From: Dimorphilus gyrociliatus
Taxonomy: Eukaryota > Annelida > Polychaeta > Dinophilidae
Assembly (NCBI GenBank): GCA_904063045.1
Contig: CAJFCJ010000008.1
Location: forward strand, 1,488,001 to 1,552,000
Direction of reading: 5' to 3'
DNA length: 64,000 nucleotides
Positions 1 to 13,561 of the stretch are shown here, piece by piece (within the stretch, counting starts at the first letter, position 1; each line of letters begins with the position of its first letter). Both the position numbers and the translations under genes were made by a program. The notes under the pieces were generated by a model. It was not told the DNA's origin and ran no database searches. It saw only the letters and a program-made list of their open reading frames with translations.

Positions 1-183
1 TGTTTTCTATCGTATGCAAATAGATCATGTTTGTTATTTATTTCATAGTACTATACTATACTTTCTTGTGTTATAAATGAATTACTTGACAATTTTGTGA
101 GGTACTCTGTAATCTATTCTGGCATGTGTTGCGTATATTTCATTTGAAACAACTTGGATACTAATTTGATTTCTTTTCTCCAG

Positions 184-1041
184 ATTATTATTTAAAGGCT
201 AACTATACAGTAAAGAAACAGCTTGGTTCTGGTGGATTTGCTTCTGTTTATTCAGCTACTCGTAAGAAGGATAGGTTAATTGTAAGTATTATACAATCCT
301 CTATATTAATAATATGCTTAATATTTTTAAACTGAGTAGGAAAACATAATTAAGGAGCCGCATATTTACAGCCTCCTTACTATATTTTTTTACAACAAAA
401 TCCGTTACTAATTACATATATAGAGGATGAGGTGTTCGATATCCTATTGACAAAAGTTTTAATTAGTTCATGTATAGTTGTTGTAAGAATAACTTTTTTT
501 TTAAATTGTGTCTTTATTTAGCAATATATATTTTATATACAAGTGTAAATATGGTAAATCAATTCTTTCTGTCTAAAAAGTTTGTCTCATCCGACAGTTC
601 ATTGACTTTCCTTGTCTGTGCTAAAAAAACTTAGCAAAAGTCCTATAGTTGATTAGGCTTTTAATTGTTATTTTTATGAGCATATTTTTTGTTTCTAAAT
701 TTGACATCGAACTACATATTTTTACATGTATTATCAATAATGAAACATATAAAACAACAATTCTTTCGTTAAATAGGTGGCTCTAAAAATGATTATAAAG
801 TCAAAAATAACGAAATGGAGCGAGGTAAGAAGCTTTAGGGATTTTATACTGTTTTATTTTTTATATATACTTTCTTATATTTTGGTATATTATAAGTATT
901 TTGCAATAAACATAAATGCAAAGTTAATGATAGATACTTAAATTGCTGTACAAGATACTTCACTAATATTTTTTAAATACTTTTTAGTTAGCTTGTTGAT
1001 AACTAACATTATCATGTTAAAAATAGATAATAATATAATGA

Positions 1042-1072
<31 letters not shown>

Positions 1073-2163
1073 GTCTTTTCTTATGCAAAAGTGAGAAGAT
1101 TTAACAGCGAAAATAGCTGTTTATTATTCATTTGTTTATACTCTTATTTGGTCTTCCATTTTGTAGTTTGAAGGAGTAAGGGTTCCAAAGGAGGTTATGC
1201 TTCTTCAAAAGGTTCAACACGTTGATGGCGTAATAAAACTGATTGAATATTTTGATACAGAGGAGTGTTTTGTACTAGTTTTGGAAAGACCAAAATCGGT
1301 AGTTGACCTTTTCGATTATATATCAGGAAAGTTAGTGATTGACGAAGATGAAGCAAGGAGATTTTTGAAAGAGACTGTCAAAATTTTGGTAGCTTGTCAT
1401 GAAGCAGGAGTTACTCATCGCGATCTGAAAGACGAAAATCTACTGGTCGATTTGGAGAATGGTAAATTAAAATTAATAGATTTTGGATCAGGAGCATACA
1501 CAAAGGAAACGCTTTACGACGAGTACGAAGGTATTGATTTGTTTTGTATTTCCTGTTTTGTCATTAGACTAAATAGATATACATACATGTTTGACCCTAA
1601 TTTCGGACAATGATGTTAAATTTTGAATTAAAGTGCTTGAGAAAATCTGCTTCTCCTATCAAACAAAATAATTATATAAAATATTAAATATTCTGCTGTC
1701 AATGTAAAAATTTGACATTTCCAATGAAGTATATTTTTACAATTAGCATATGACCCAGTTTAAGACCACTACCTAAAACAGAAAATCTGAGAATATACCC
1801 TAAAAACCTTTAGTAATTGATTATAACAGAAAAATATCAAATTTACATGAATTTGGACTGAAACCAGCTTCTTTTTCAGGTACAAGAGTTTATAGTCCAC
1901 CAGAATGGATTGTTCATAGGAGATATTTCTATGGGCCTATGACAGTCTGGTCACTAGGTATATTACTATATAACATGGTCTGTGGAGACATTCCTTTCGA
2001 GAAGGACGAACAGATAATCAGGGCAGATATTGAATTCCGCGGCAAATTGAGTAAAGAGTGTAAGAACCTAATAGAAAATTGCCTGTCTGTTAAATGGATA
2101 GATCGACCTAGTTTAAAGGACATTCTAAATCATCCTTGGACAACTAACCAAAAATGCTTATAA
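184..2163 (+). CDS. PIM-family serine/threonine kinase, 5' end missing
   Basis: Four exons, 184-281, 777-824, 1167-1530 and 1880-2163, join in phase and give 263 residues ending at a stop. Visible kinase landmarks, in order: glycine loop [11 protein letters not shown], the VALK lysine in the 16-codon second exon, catalytic [11 protein letters not shown], an activation-segment end read as SPPEW, then [17 protein letters not shown]. The DLKDEN and VYSPPEW forms, and the lack of a regulatory tail, fit the PIM branch of the CAMK group, which are constitutively active cytosolic kinases. The C-terminus stops soon after the kinase domain, as in PIM proteins. The initiating exon was not found in bases 1-183: the one candidate there, ending at a gtactc donor near position 90, is in the wrong phase. 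So the start is probably upstream of the window. Family call firm; paralogue not resolvable. Confidence 0.88.
1042..1068. repeat. (AAT)n microsatellite in a kinase intron
   Basis: About nine AAT units lie in the intron between the second and third kinase exons. No coding role. Confidence 0.9.
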
Positions 2164-4291
2164 TTAACCCATCTCTTTCTCTTATGTATATTTATATATT
2201 TTATATGTATGACCAATTGAGAATGAACTGTAATTCAAGAAACCTCTTCTCAACAGGACAATTTTTTGTTTTAAAAACAAACTGAAATGGCATTTTAACA
2301 ATGTTCATTGTAAGTTTTCTTATAAAGTTTTTCATTAAAAATATTTCTATGAATTCTTATTTTTAAACGAAATGTACACACAGTGCGTAAAAAATAAAAA
2401 CAAAATTTTAACTTCGTAGTTTCCTCTTGAAGCAGTTGTCTACAGTATGTATATTAAATTGAACAGAATATATAATATATTTCTTTAGGTGTCGACAGTT
2501 TATTCGTAAATTTTCATGGAAATTGTGTAATGATTATCATAAGAATATGCAATCGTTTATAGGAAAGTTTTTTAGTGATGTAGGATTGCGTAATTCATTT
2601 AGACTGGGGACGTAGTTTAAAGACAGCAGTGGGTCAAAATGAAAAGAATGAAATATACAGTATATCCTCAGGTTACCTCAAATACCTTTAGACAAAATGC
2701 AACGTGGTGTTAAACCGTTAAATCGTTTATATATATTTCTTCTTTTAAGCTACAATAGTATTATTTTTCCTTATTTAGCAAAAGAAATGTGAGCGATCTT
2801 TTAAGAAGATTTTAGACTATATTCAACCCCTTCCCGGCTGCCACCCTCCGTCTCCCTCTTTAGTTTTCCGAATCACACTTAAACCGCCTTTCTTGTCTGC
2901 TGGTCAGTCTGTCTCTTACTTTCATGTGTATTTTTGAATTTGCTTGGTCACGTGATTATCATGGCCCTTATTTCATCCTCCCTTTACGCACGTTTTTATA
3001 CTTTATACGATAACATATTGCATATATTACGTAACCATCTTCTGTTAATCGCTTTTTGATGGTGTGAGGGCAGACAGGGAATTTTCCCTCTGATGACTAA
3101 CAAGGAACTCGGACAAGAAATGTCCATAATTCAGAACAGGGCGTCGAACCATAATAAACTACTTATGTTCTTTTTGATAAATGAAATGCCTCGATATTTC
3201 AATACTATTAAATATCCTGAATGATACTTTGGTGAAAAAAATACATAATTAACTTCTCTGTTTGCAATGTCATAATTCCAAAGTATAATCTAACGCAGCA
3301 CACTAATTATGAATAATTAAACTTCACTGTTAATGTTCAGAGCAGACTACATTTTCAAGTTAACACCTATCCTTCAAAAAATTATAAATTCATATCCAAA
3401 AGATATGGTTAATATTTAAATAATAAAGTCTTCTCAGCGAAGGATTTTGGAATCAATTAATCATTTGCTATTACAAGAAATATAGCTCACAAGTTAAAAT
3501 CCAAGCTAACCATTGGCCAGACTTTGTGCACTCTTACAACAATTCGATAGCGCTCCCCATGTTGGCAGATCGCCAAATTACCAGCCGAGGCAGATATATA
3601 ATTGTGCATTTTTTTCTCCATCCTAGGGTAGTTTAATGAGTAAACCAGTAAATTTTAACCATGGGAAAATTTATTTGGCATTGAAGACCTTTATTGCGCA
3701 ATAGACAATATGTTGAATATGTTCAACGTAATATATTTATTATATTATGGACAAAAAGTCGTATCTATTTTAAAATGAGAGCAGGACGACAAATCAAAAG
3801 AATTCCTTAGACAACTAGTACATAAATTTAAAGGCATGTATCTTTCCCATTAAATTTGGGTGTGTTTCTTTTCTGATCTCGTTCAAGTACATAGTTATTA
3901 AGAAAGCAAAAACACGCAAAGAGAAACAAAAAATGAAGAATTATGAATAATTGAAGTAAACTGTTGATGCGATAAGCACTTCTTTCGTAAATATCAACTG
4001 TTTCAGAAATAAAACTAATATTTTAGATATTAAATAGTATTTGATATGAAATATATATATTATATAATAAGGCATGTTCAGTATATATACATGCATACTG
4101 TAGACTAATACTATGGAGTTTCATCATTGGCAGAAAGGGATTTTGGGATGACAAATAATACTGCACTGTTTTTTCTTAAACTATTATAAATGAAATACTT
4201 TACAATCGCTACACCAGGGAAGTGCTTATTATTCATCTTGTTGTGAGGATTCGTAACAAGTAATCGCCAGATGTCACTTCGCTACGTTGTT
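2164..4291. other. Intergenic, kinase 3' flank to P450 3' flank
   Basis: A/T-rich convergent interval. An AATAAA-like string near 2394 could serve the kinase transcript. A less A/T-rich pyrimidine-rich patch at about 2820-2930 has no sustained reading frame. I see no gene. Confidence 0.5.
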
Positions 4292-5794
4292 TTATTTTCT
4301 AACGACATCTGTTAGTTGAAAACTCATTTCTCTATCTGGTGTGTTGAATAATCTCATCCTTAATCCAATATCTGAACCAATATATTCAATTTTAAAATTT
4401 CGGACTAGTTGAATTAAACCTAGAAATGTTTCTTGAACTGCAAATCTTTTCCCTATACACATTCTTGGACCATGTCCGAAATGTAGAACAGCATAAGGAT
4501 GTGGCTTTTTTTTAGAATTTAGCCATCTGTTAGGATTAAAGTTGTCGGATTCGAAGAAAAATTCGTTGAGATGGCCAGCAACCATATTAGAATAAAATAT
4601 GGGAATATTCTTTGGTATTTCATAATCTCCAATAACTCCATTCTCCTGAAGAACTCTAACAATAAATGTCGAAACAGGAAAGAGTCGAGTTGCTTCTTTG
4701 TAAACTGCCCTTAGATAAGGCATATCGTCTATGTGACCTTGTTTAAGTGGTTGATTGATTACAATTGCATTAATTTCATCTCTTAGACGATCTTGAACAA
4801 GAAGGTTCTTGGACAAAAGATACAAAAGGAAAATAACACCATTTGCAGTTGTTTCGATAGAGGCGTTTAATAGATCAATTATTAATGTATTCAAGCTCTC
4901 AGGAGACATTTCTCTCGAAAGGTGATTGAGCAAAGCACCACTTTTATCTGCACTCTCTATAAGTTTCATAGTAATCCTGTTGTTAAATAAAATTAGTTGG
5001 AGTGATACAATACATGGATATATTGGACACATCTATCTTACTCAGTTTGTTCATCTAGTAAAGCCATTGTATTTCTGAAAAGAGGCGTTTGATTCTTTAT
5101 ATGTTCATTCCAATCTGAGAAAATCAACTCAGAAATTCCCTTGTGAATGTGTTCTATATTGTTTAAAAGAATCTCAGGGTAATAGCTCTTACAGTCGTTA
5201 ATTTGCTCTGTTGACAATAAATTTAATCTCTGATCAAAGCACACCGTTGCCATTGCTACAAAAAAAACGTATATATATTTAGTCGTTTAGGACAGTTGAA
5301 AAGTTACTCATATTACATTCCAATGACCATCTCTTAAGTTCTTTATACATATCTGGAATAATATTCTCTGAATTTCTAACAGTTTTAAGCCTCTGTATAA
5401 AATCTAGACTAACTTCGTTTTGAGCTGGCAGATATGAGGAAACAGACATTGGTTTTAGCAAGATTCTTTGGGCCTTGTTTCTAATATTCAGCCAATCCAT
5501 GCCGTTTGATTCACCGAGACCTGAGCCCAATCCCCTGCTCTCTCTGTAGTATACAAGTGGTAAAGGAGGTGGTCTAATGGGCAGAGAACCTTCTTGCTTC
5601 AGAAGCTGAGCGCAAAAATCCGGATGAAAAAGCGTGACTGTCGGAAAATTTTGAACCAGCTCTTCCTTAACAATCCATCCATAGTTTTTCCATTTAGCCA
5701 TATGAGATACAAGAGGATCAGGAGATAATATTCCATCGATTTCGTAGTTAATGCGAGGGATAGAATTGAAGGACTTAATAGCTTTGCGAATCAT
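4292..5794 (-). CDS. Mitochondrial-clan cytochrome P450
   Basis: Three exons on the minus strand, 5317-5794, 5042-5255 and 4292-4976, with 61 and 65 nt introns, join in phase to 458 residues. Landmarks: the WSLE-SMATVCFDQRL block split by intron 1, an I-helix segment IDLLNASIETTANG, the K-helix ExxR as EATR, and the heme ligand loop FGHGPRMCIGKR with its cysteine. The GPRMCIGKR loop, the WSLE...VCFDQRL block and a short basic N-terminus (MIRKAIKSF) without a membrane anchor indicate the mitochondrial P450 clan, which takes electrons from adrenodoxin and oxidises steroid-like or xenobiotic substrates in the inner membrane. The start is the ATG at 5794; the frame upstream has only a TTG and then a stop. 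Substrate unknown. Confidence 0.88.
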
Positions 5795-5851
5795 GGCGAA
5801 TGAAGGAGAACGTGCGATAACGCGCTCGTTAACAGTAACGAAACTAATCAA

Positions 5852-7425
5852 CAGAATAAATATTTATTTCTGAAACAAACTACTATATATAAAGCTGCAA
5901 CAAAGATAACAAGTATTTGACAAAACAAGTCTAAAATCGTATTATTCAATAAAAGTACAAACAATTTTATTAAAATAGCAAATAATAATTCTCAATGGTG
6001 AAATATATACTTCTAAATGAGATAAATTTGATGATTCTCGTTGCTCTTGCAAGAGAAAAGTTATTTTCTCACCTATCTCTTTCTTTTCTTTTCCAGTATT
6101 TAGTATTTCATTATAGTATTGAAATTAATATAAGTTGAATGTTAATAATCTATTTCCCCCCATAAAGTACACATTTTACAACTGTAAGTACGAACAACAA
6201 GACTTAGTGATCATAATAGTAATTCAAAGAAAATATTATATAACTGTGAATATAATTTATAGTATGTTTAATTTAAAATGAATTTATTTAGAAAAAGTAA
6301 AGTTATATTTGATCGAAATTTCCTTAAACACTACAATAGACAGCAATATTTTAAAATTGGCGTAGAGAAAGCTCTGCTAATTTAGAGAAATTATCCAAAT
6401 TACGTACTAATAAAACATGTAAATAATATACATATATACCAGCCAGTAGTCACTGTCACAAAATGAAAAATATATGTTTCTTGATTTTTCTCTTTGCATA
6501 CTTTTTGAAAATTTTCATTTAAATCTTATCATTCTAGAGAGAATATTTGTCTTCAATCTCATCTAAAAACTGTTAAAAATATTTTTTTTCTTATTTTTAC
6601 TTTTACTTGATAAAATATTATACATTTTAATGTTTTAATATTTTAAACAGTTTTTAGATGAAATTTTCAGATTTTCACAGCTACCTATGTTCCCATCGAA
6701 AGTTGGCCCCTCCCATTAAAACAAGCATACTTCTGAGATATAAAGCTAACTACAAATATTTTCTTTCTAAAATAACAATATATTAATAGCCTTCTTTTTA
6801 TTTTTCAAGTATGCAAAGGGAGAAAATCAGAAAAATATATATTTTTCATGGTATAACAAAGACTGTTGACCGGTACTGTATATTATATGCATCTTATACT
6901 GTATATATACAGCATATATATTAAGTATAATTAAGTATTTAATAATCTAGTAAAAAGTGAAAGATGTTAGAAAGTTTAATTTTTAAACTTAAGAACTTAT
7001 TGTAATAACTTAAAAGCTTAACAAAAAATATGTGAAATTTTGCCGCAACAGATGACGCTAAATACAAAGGAAATATTATTAGAAGATACAAATAAAATTA
7101 TTAAAGTTATCATTCCTATTATCATCCATGTAATTGAATCAAAATAATTAATTTAGATAACACATACGTAAACCAGGTCATAGTGAATGCCATTTCTACC
7201 TAATCTCTTTTTAGCGACTTTTGCACAACTATAGGTTATTATTGCTATCGTTACCGACATTGTGAGTTAAACCTCAAAGGTTCCCCATGTGTTCATCTAA
7301 AAAATTATTCGAAAGTGCACTATCCCATGTCTTTTATCAGCGCCATCTGCAGTGCGAAATTTCAAATAAGAAGTTCCCTTCTAAATATTTTTTTGTTACG
7401 TCGGGAAATTTAACGATAGGGAACT
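5852..7425. other. Intergenic, contains a MITE-like inverted repeat
   Basis: No coding exon seen. The recognisable content is the inverted repeat at about 6416-6900, listed separately, followed by TATACTGTATATATACAG-type A/T palindromes near 6895-6915. Confidence 0.5.
6416..6900. mobile_element. MITE-like long imperfect inverted repeat
   Basis: The two halves are reverse complements at several levels. The outer left part (6460-6511, with AAATGAAAAATATATG and CTTTGCATAC) pairs with 6801-6850 (GTATGCAAAG and CATATATTTTTC-like sequence). The inner left part at 6551-6583, with CATCTAAAAACTGTT, pairs with 6638-6670, with AACAGTTTTTAGATG. The outermost parts, near 6420-6455 and 6858-6895, also resemble each other as reverse complements. 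It has no coding capacity, which fits a miniature inverted-repeat element. Exact ends and target-site duplication are not resolved. Confidence 0.6.
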
Positions 7426-9274
7426 TTATGCAGTTTCACTAGGAAGACTTGGTACTTCACGGCTTAACGAATCGCTATTATCTTCATCTTTCTTTCTCTC
7501 CCAGGAAGATATTTTATTGGCTACTATCCCAATTAAGCTAGCTCCAAGCAAGGTTGCGCCAGCGTACATATAGACAACCCAAAATGAACCAGTTTTATCT
7601 TTTATAGCTCCTCCAATGGGAGTACCAATAACGGTAGCTATTCCTTGAAAGAGTAATAGTATTCCAAAAGCATTGGTTAATCTTTGAACTCCTAGTAGGT
7701 CAACTAGTACGATTGATCGTAAAGCGATGAAGGTCGCCACGCATAAACCGTACAAGGCTGAATAGATGTTAAGAAAAATGAACGACTTTATGAAGGGTAA
7801 GAACATAGTCGTTATTCCAGCTATTAAAAGGGCAGCATTGTGGAGTATCATGCTACTAATCCAAGGTCTATCCGATAGCCACCCAGCTATAATTCGTCCT
7901 ACTGTGTTACAAGCTCCCATAACGAGTAGTGGTATTTTAGATTGGGATTCACTTACACCACATTCCTCCATGGCAAAAGCGGGAGAATAAGTGAATGGTA
8001 CAAAGAATCCCATCATGTACAATAGCGCACTAGCACATACTAAATTGAATGTCATAGATTTAAATAAAGAGAGGTCAAACATTGTTTTAAAAGTATCTAT
8101 AGCAGGAGTGCATAATGATCTCTTTCCGACATCACGCTGCGGTATGGACGTAACAGAAGCGACGTATGACTGCATATTTGGTTGTGATTTATATTCGGGA
8201 ATGGATTTAACGCTTCCAGTGAAGAAGATATCTTGCCTGTACATTGGACGAGAAGCGTCAGCTGGATCAACTTTATCTTTCGCAGCGTTTGAATAGACAG
8301 TATATTGAGAGGATGCTCTTGATAATCCATTTTCTTCTTCCTCTTTAATAGTTGTAACGGCTCTATGTTCAAAACCATTTCTTTGTGATAGGAATTCATT
8401 GTCTTTTATAATCCGATTATCCTTTGTGATAAGCATGCCATCAGTCGATCCTGTCGAAATGGTTCTATCTCTGGCTTTTTGTTCAGTTATTTTTCTCATT
8501 ATAAACGATTCTTGGATCACAGAGCTCTTTGAATTTCTCCTTGACTTTGGTGGTTTTGGAGCCTCGAGTGGCCGAAAAAAAGACGCGCATACACAAGCAT
8601 TGAGAACAATACCAGAAATGATCCACATTGCACCTTTCCAACTGTATTTATTGACAAGCGGTTCTGTGAGAAAAGTGAAGATAAATGTCCCTACTCCTGA
8701 TCCACATACAGCTATTCCACTCGCAGTAGCTCGCTTCTTATCAAAATAAAAATTAACGATAACGATCGATGGTAGGTACATTAAGCCGAAGCCAACACCT
8801 CCAAGGACTCCATACGTAAAGATCATAGTGTTGATATTATTTGAATACACGCATACAAAAAATCCCATTGATGCTATTAAGGCCCCGATAATTGATATTA
8901 GTCTTACACCAAATTTATTGGCTAGAGCACTGGAAATAGGACCAATTCCGAGATACAGTCCTGGAATTAAACTTCCAATAAGGGCTGTTTTTGCGAAACT
9001 TGCATTGAAATGTTCTTGAAATTCTCTCAAGAACAAACCAAAAGTAAAACATACTCCATCAACGATTATGTTAATTATATGAGAAGCCTGAACGTGAGAG
9101 AAGGCGAAGTCAGAGACAGAGAATGAGATTTCAAATTAGCGAAGGAATAAAAAAACACAAACTAAGAATAACAGAATAATTTAATAGGAAGAAGAATTAA
9201 AAAAAACTAACTATGACTATCACCCATCCCCATCCACCATCAGGAGGTACCGGTAGAGCCTTCTGTTCGACCAT
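7426..9274 (-). CDS. SLC16-type monocarboxylate transporter (MFS)
   Basis: Two minus-strand exons, 9212-9274 and 7426-9087, separated by a 124 nt intron, give 574 residues. The first exon starts at an ATG and carries the SLC16 signature PPDGGWGWVIV; the second continues directly into the first transmembrane helix (ASHIINIIVDGVCFTFG, then LFLREF). Twelve hydrophobic segments in two blocks are separated by a long charged central loop (about residues 190-340), the MFS layout of plasma-membrane proton-linked monocarboxylate or related solute carriers. The C-terminus is short and acidic/basic mixed. The substrate cannot be read from sequence; orphan SLC16 members carry thyroid hormone, creatine or aromatic amino acids. 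Confidence 0.9.
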
Positions 9275-11274
9275 GCTACAAAATATTCAAATGAAAAAAA
9301 GGTGTATGAACTTTATATCTGCAGCAAGTACATTTCTGAAACTGGATAAACAAGTGACGATAAGCACAAATTATAAATCTGGACTTAGTTCGCTTATTCA
9401 TTACCGTTGTTATATATCAGTTAGATATTTCTCCTTATCAACCTATCTAACACAACCGATAAATTAGAAATTCTTTAAAGAAAAGAAATATAGCGGACTG
9501 GTAAATAACTAGGCCTTGAATGCTATTTTAATCTGTATCTTCTTTTCTATTGTGCTACTGAAAAGGTAAAAATTTACTTCATTTAAATAAACTGCGCACA
9601 AATTCAAAAAAGAAATGGTTATTTTAGGAAAAGTAAACAAAGAATCTTTCCGCTTAGTACAATAAATTTATACGAGATTGAAAATTTTTCTGCATAATGT
9701 CGACCAAAGACAGCGTAATAAATAACTTGGAAATAATAATTTAATTGATAAAAAATCTATGACTTTCATTATAAATAATTATATCTAATATAGAATGAGT
9801 TATTATTGCATATGAGTATCGTAGTTTAATCCATTACCTACAAGGTTATGTATACAAGTTATGCTGTTATATACAAATTTTTAATACTATATGTGTTAAT
9901 ACGCTCTCAACATTTGTATATTTCGTATGTTTAATATACGATATAAAAATATATCTTAAATATATATTCATTTACATAAGTACAGTAATAAGGGTTATAT
10001 ATATTATATCAGTAAATTTGCTACAATTAGGTATTTAAATTAACATGAAAATACGACACATACAATATGAAAAATATACTTGTCTTCAGTTTTTTCACCC
10101 ACAGTTCTCTTATTCAGCTCATTCTAATTTGATTTAGAGAAAATTGAAAATGCCTATTTATATAATAGGCACAAAACGATGAATAATGTATTGTAGGGCG
10201 AATAGCTATATTATATGACAAAAATATATTGAACGGCTTATTGAAGGCTTTTGATTATTTAAAGAAAAATAACAACACCTATGAAAAATACAATGACTTT
10301 TTCAAGTCTAAAATATAAAATGTATTTATTTTTTTTGATCTAAACTTTACGACTTTTGTCTCATAAATCGATTGAAAGAAATTTTTTTAAGAATCCTTGA
10401 TATGCTCTGATAAAGTGACAATATAATTATTATTGTAAAATATTCTAATCAAATTTTTCAATATGTTAAAAAAATGGAAATATATACTCTTAGTATAGTA
10501 AAAATAGTTAAAATCGTGCTTTATATAAATATCTTTGAACTATGTACAGAATAGCCTGTTTATCACTGTTAAAACTGATGTTTGAGCACATTAATTTTTT
10601 AATACAGGAAAGAGAATATCATTATAACCTTGTAACGATTGATTTAAAATTCTCTTTATATCTTTTTCATGGTGTTTTCTCTAAACGATTTATTTAAGAT
10701 AAGCTACTTATGTTTACCTAATCAGCAATCAGAGCGTTATATCTGATTTGGGACGATCTTGTTATCAATGACAAAGAAGACCAATAAATTATTGTTGACC
10801 AATTACCCTTAATTTTTTTATTACATTAACTGCATTATCCTTATCAGATTCTACAATAGTTTTGAATATTTTAGATTTTTTTAAAATTTCATTTATCTCT
10901 TTAAGTTTTCATATCAGGAATCTAAAAGAAATAGGGCGGTTCTTTTCAAATAAAGAGGTAATTGTAATTTCTAATATCAGTACTATCTGGCAGAAGTGTG
11001 ACAAAAGATAATGTACGAATTAAAATAGAGCCATCTACAATCCGGAAAATAGAATTAACAGTAGGCTATCTAATCTAGACTACTAAATCTTGTGAAGCCT
11101 ATGACGTATCAGTAATGAAAATAATTCATGATTATAATAAGAAATTCGCCTATTTTCGATACTATTAATGTTTTTCATAATAACATCTCTTATGGCAATT
11201 TAGGACTTTTAAAGTTATCTTTTTATTTTGAATCAATAATGTTTTGTAATTTCGCAACATGTGTTATGATTTCT
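9275..11274. other. Intergenic, no gene seen
   Basis: Strongly A/T-rich. Short frames occur only by chance. It holds the upstream region of the SLC16 gene and the 3' flank of the next minus-strand gene. Confidence 0.5.
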
Positions 11275-12580
11275 TTATGATATAAAGTCGGTCTTTAGTC
11301 GAATGTCTTCTTCTAAGCCATATGCCCACTCACTGATACCCCAACCTTTTAATGAATCTAAATTATATGTTGCCATCCTTTCATGAATTCTGCCATGTCT
11401 AATGTCGTTTTCACCGTCTATATACACTGTTGGTGATTCAATAACTTTGCAGAACAAGGTGTACTGTTTACCAGACTCGGTGAATATTTCAAAACCATAA
11501 TCATTTGGAGGTTTGCCATTTTCTCCCATTGACCATAGCTGTAGGCTGGAATCGGTTATAGAATCAATTTTGTTATCTTTTGAGACATAACCAGCTATTA
11601 GACGACTCATTGTTTTTGGCATGCATATGCACAAAAGACCAATGCATGTACCATCTTCCAAATAACAATACTGAAGCGCATATCGATGTATGTCTCTCCA
11701 ATCTCTTACGTTTCCGTAGCTGTGATCTCTAACGCCATATAAGATTGTATCGCGTTTTTCACCATCTATTTCCAGGCTAACTGTCCATTTGCCAAATTGT
11801 TCGTGGTGTGTTTGATGAGCTTTTCGAAGTCTTTCGAATCTATCTTTTGTCCACTTTTCTTGAGCAATTGCTCTACTAACAGCTGAAGCTGGAATATCAG
11901 TGTCAAAGTCGAAATAAGGCATTATCGCCTCCCAGCCAGCTGCTAAACGAACAAAAACTTCTTTTCCTGAGGATAATTTCATGTTTCCTTCATAAGATAT
12001 TTTCCACTTTTTCATTGCCTCTATACTATCTATCCTCAGGCCATTAGACCAAAACTTATTTTCATCATCAGCTTTACAGTGGGTATCGGGTTGGTGGGGC
12101 ATTTGTAATAGGCCTATATGGGGCAAACGAATAAATAGAAAAGCCTGATTTAAGTTTCTTTGTCGTCGCGCTGTAGCCGCTACTATGTATTCCCCTTTTT
12201 CGTTAGCTCCGGTAAAGTAAACAGCATCAACCGCCTGTTAGCGGAAAAGAATATTAGTGTGATAAGTGTTGGGGTCCTTATTGTACATTAAATAGTAAAT
12301 GTATTACCTTGGGTTCGTCATTAGGTAGGATCTGTGCTCTATCCATCTCCTCAATAGTAAATTTTGATCTTTGACCATATCCAGCACTTACTCCTTGAAC
12401 GTTTGATAATCTGGAACTTCTAAACCTTCTAAGTTTGACTATTAGTAAGAAAAGCACAAATTTCAAATAATATAGAATTCCACCAGGTCTGGCATAGATT
12501 CCTAAATGAGGGGGAATTACCCTCGGTATAATAAAGCGAAAGAGAATTGGTAAAATAACAGCCAACAATACAACCACCAT
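11275..12580 (-). CDS. Membrane-anchored conserved protein of uncharacterised family
   Basis: Two exons, 12308-12580 and 11275-12234, with a 73 nt intron, give about 410 residues from the ATG at 12580. An in-frame ATG at 12664 is also possible. The N-terminus has two hydrophobic stretches (MVVVLLAVILPILFRFIIP and ILYYLKFVLFLLIV) followed by a basic cluster, suggesting a signal anchor. The rest is a globular region with recognisable blocks AVDAVYFTGANEKGEY, ATARRQRNLNQ, GLLQMPHQPDT and MKKWKISYEG. From memory these blocks recur in long arthropod and lophotrochozoan proteins annotated as putative phosphoenolpyruvate synthase, ahead of the catalytic part; here the protein ends without any such domain. 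No catalytic motif is visible, so I do not assign a function. Confidence 0.65.
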
Positions 12581-12682
12581 TCTAACCTTTATAATCGTAT
12601 GATGGTGCTGGTGCAATGTGGCCCTTGAAAAAAGTATTGATAAATTGATTAGGTACAATCGCATAGAATATAGAAAGATCAA

Positions 12683-13549
12683 GAGTATGTGCTATAAGAA
12701 GGTCAGTGTAAAGATGTATCGCGATAAGACAATTTTTATGATATATTGATAAAATCAATGTATATAACTCATGTTAAACAATATTTCAATGCAGTTTTGC
12801 AAATAATTTAGAAATTACTAAATGAAATAATTATCAAATTAATAAGCAGATGAAATAATTTTACCTATGAAAGAATAATTTAGAAGGATAAGGCTAGGAA
12901 ATAATACGTTTAGTTATATGTTCTCTATTGAGAGGGAGAATTTCATTTATTTTAACAGCTTAACCAACGACTCTCTTAAATAGAATTTGTTACCTAGACA
13001 TGGTCTTAAAACACGATTCCTGAAATCTGGAGGTATATTTCCTGAATTTTCTCTATATCATCTTTATCCTAAACCTTTATAGTAGAAACGAAACGTATAA
13101 CTTAGATCGAAAGTTAGGAGAGGAAGTTGAGAGAACAAACAGGGAAGGGAGGGAGAGATTTAAAGATTAAACAAGAAACTAGCAATGTTGCTTGTATCAT
13201 TAATCACCCATTTTCTTATTTGCATTCGTAATATCTACATATCGCTTTTTAGTAACTCATAGAGTTTTTCTTAATACTGCGGAAGAAACAGAGTTTTTAA
13301 TAAATATATGTAAAATATTAATATTTAATAATTTTCTTTTTCATCTCATGGAATATGTTTCTCATTTTATGTAGCTTATGAAATTTTAATGAAATACTAT
13401 CTTCTTCATTTTTTTCTAGTGGCTTACCTAAAAAATGTCAATTGAAACAAAAAAGAAAGGTTACTCAAAAACTAAATAATGCGCTCGAGTTGACACGACA
13501 AAATCAGACGCCCCCTATATGTTGTCTTATAGATGCTGGCGTCATATAG
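12683..13549. other. Divergent intergenic spacer
   Basis: Separates the minus-strand membrane protein from the plus-strand channel-subunit gene. It contains a purine-rich patch at about 13115-13160 and a less A/T-rich stretch at 13480-13560 that may be the promoter of the downstream gene. No gene seen. Confidence 0.4.
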
Positions 13550-13561
13550 TTGAATGGTAAA

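Noticed and set aside
1929-2123. 64-codon minus-strand frame
   Set aside because: Antisense to the last kinase exon.
5795-5851. N-terminal extension of the mitochondrial P450 from a TTG
   Set aside because: The extension has no ATG and is preceded by an in-frame stop; the first ATG at 5794 gives a plausible targeting sequence.
7766-9019. Several plus-strand frames of 63-116 codons opposite the SLC16 transporter
   Set aside because: They are antisense shadows of a clearly coding exon and show no family features of their own.
9213-9467. 84-codon plus-strand frame
   Set aside because: Overlaps the first SLC16 exon in antisense and continues into intergenic sequence without features.
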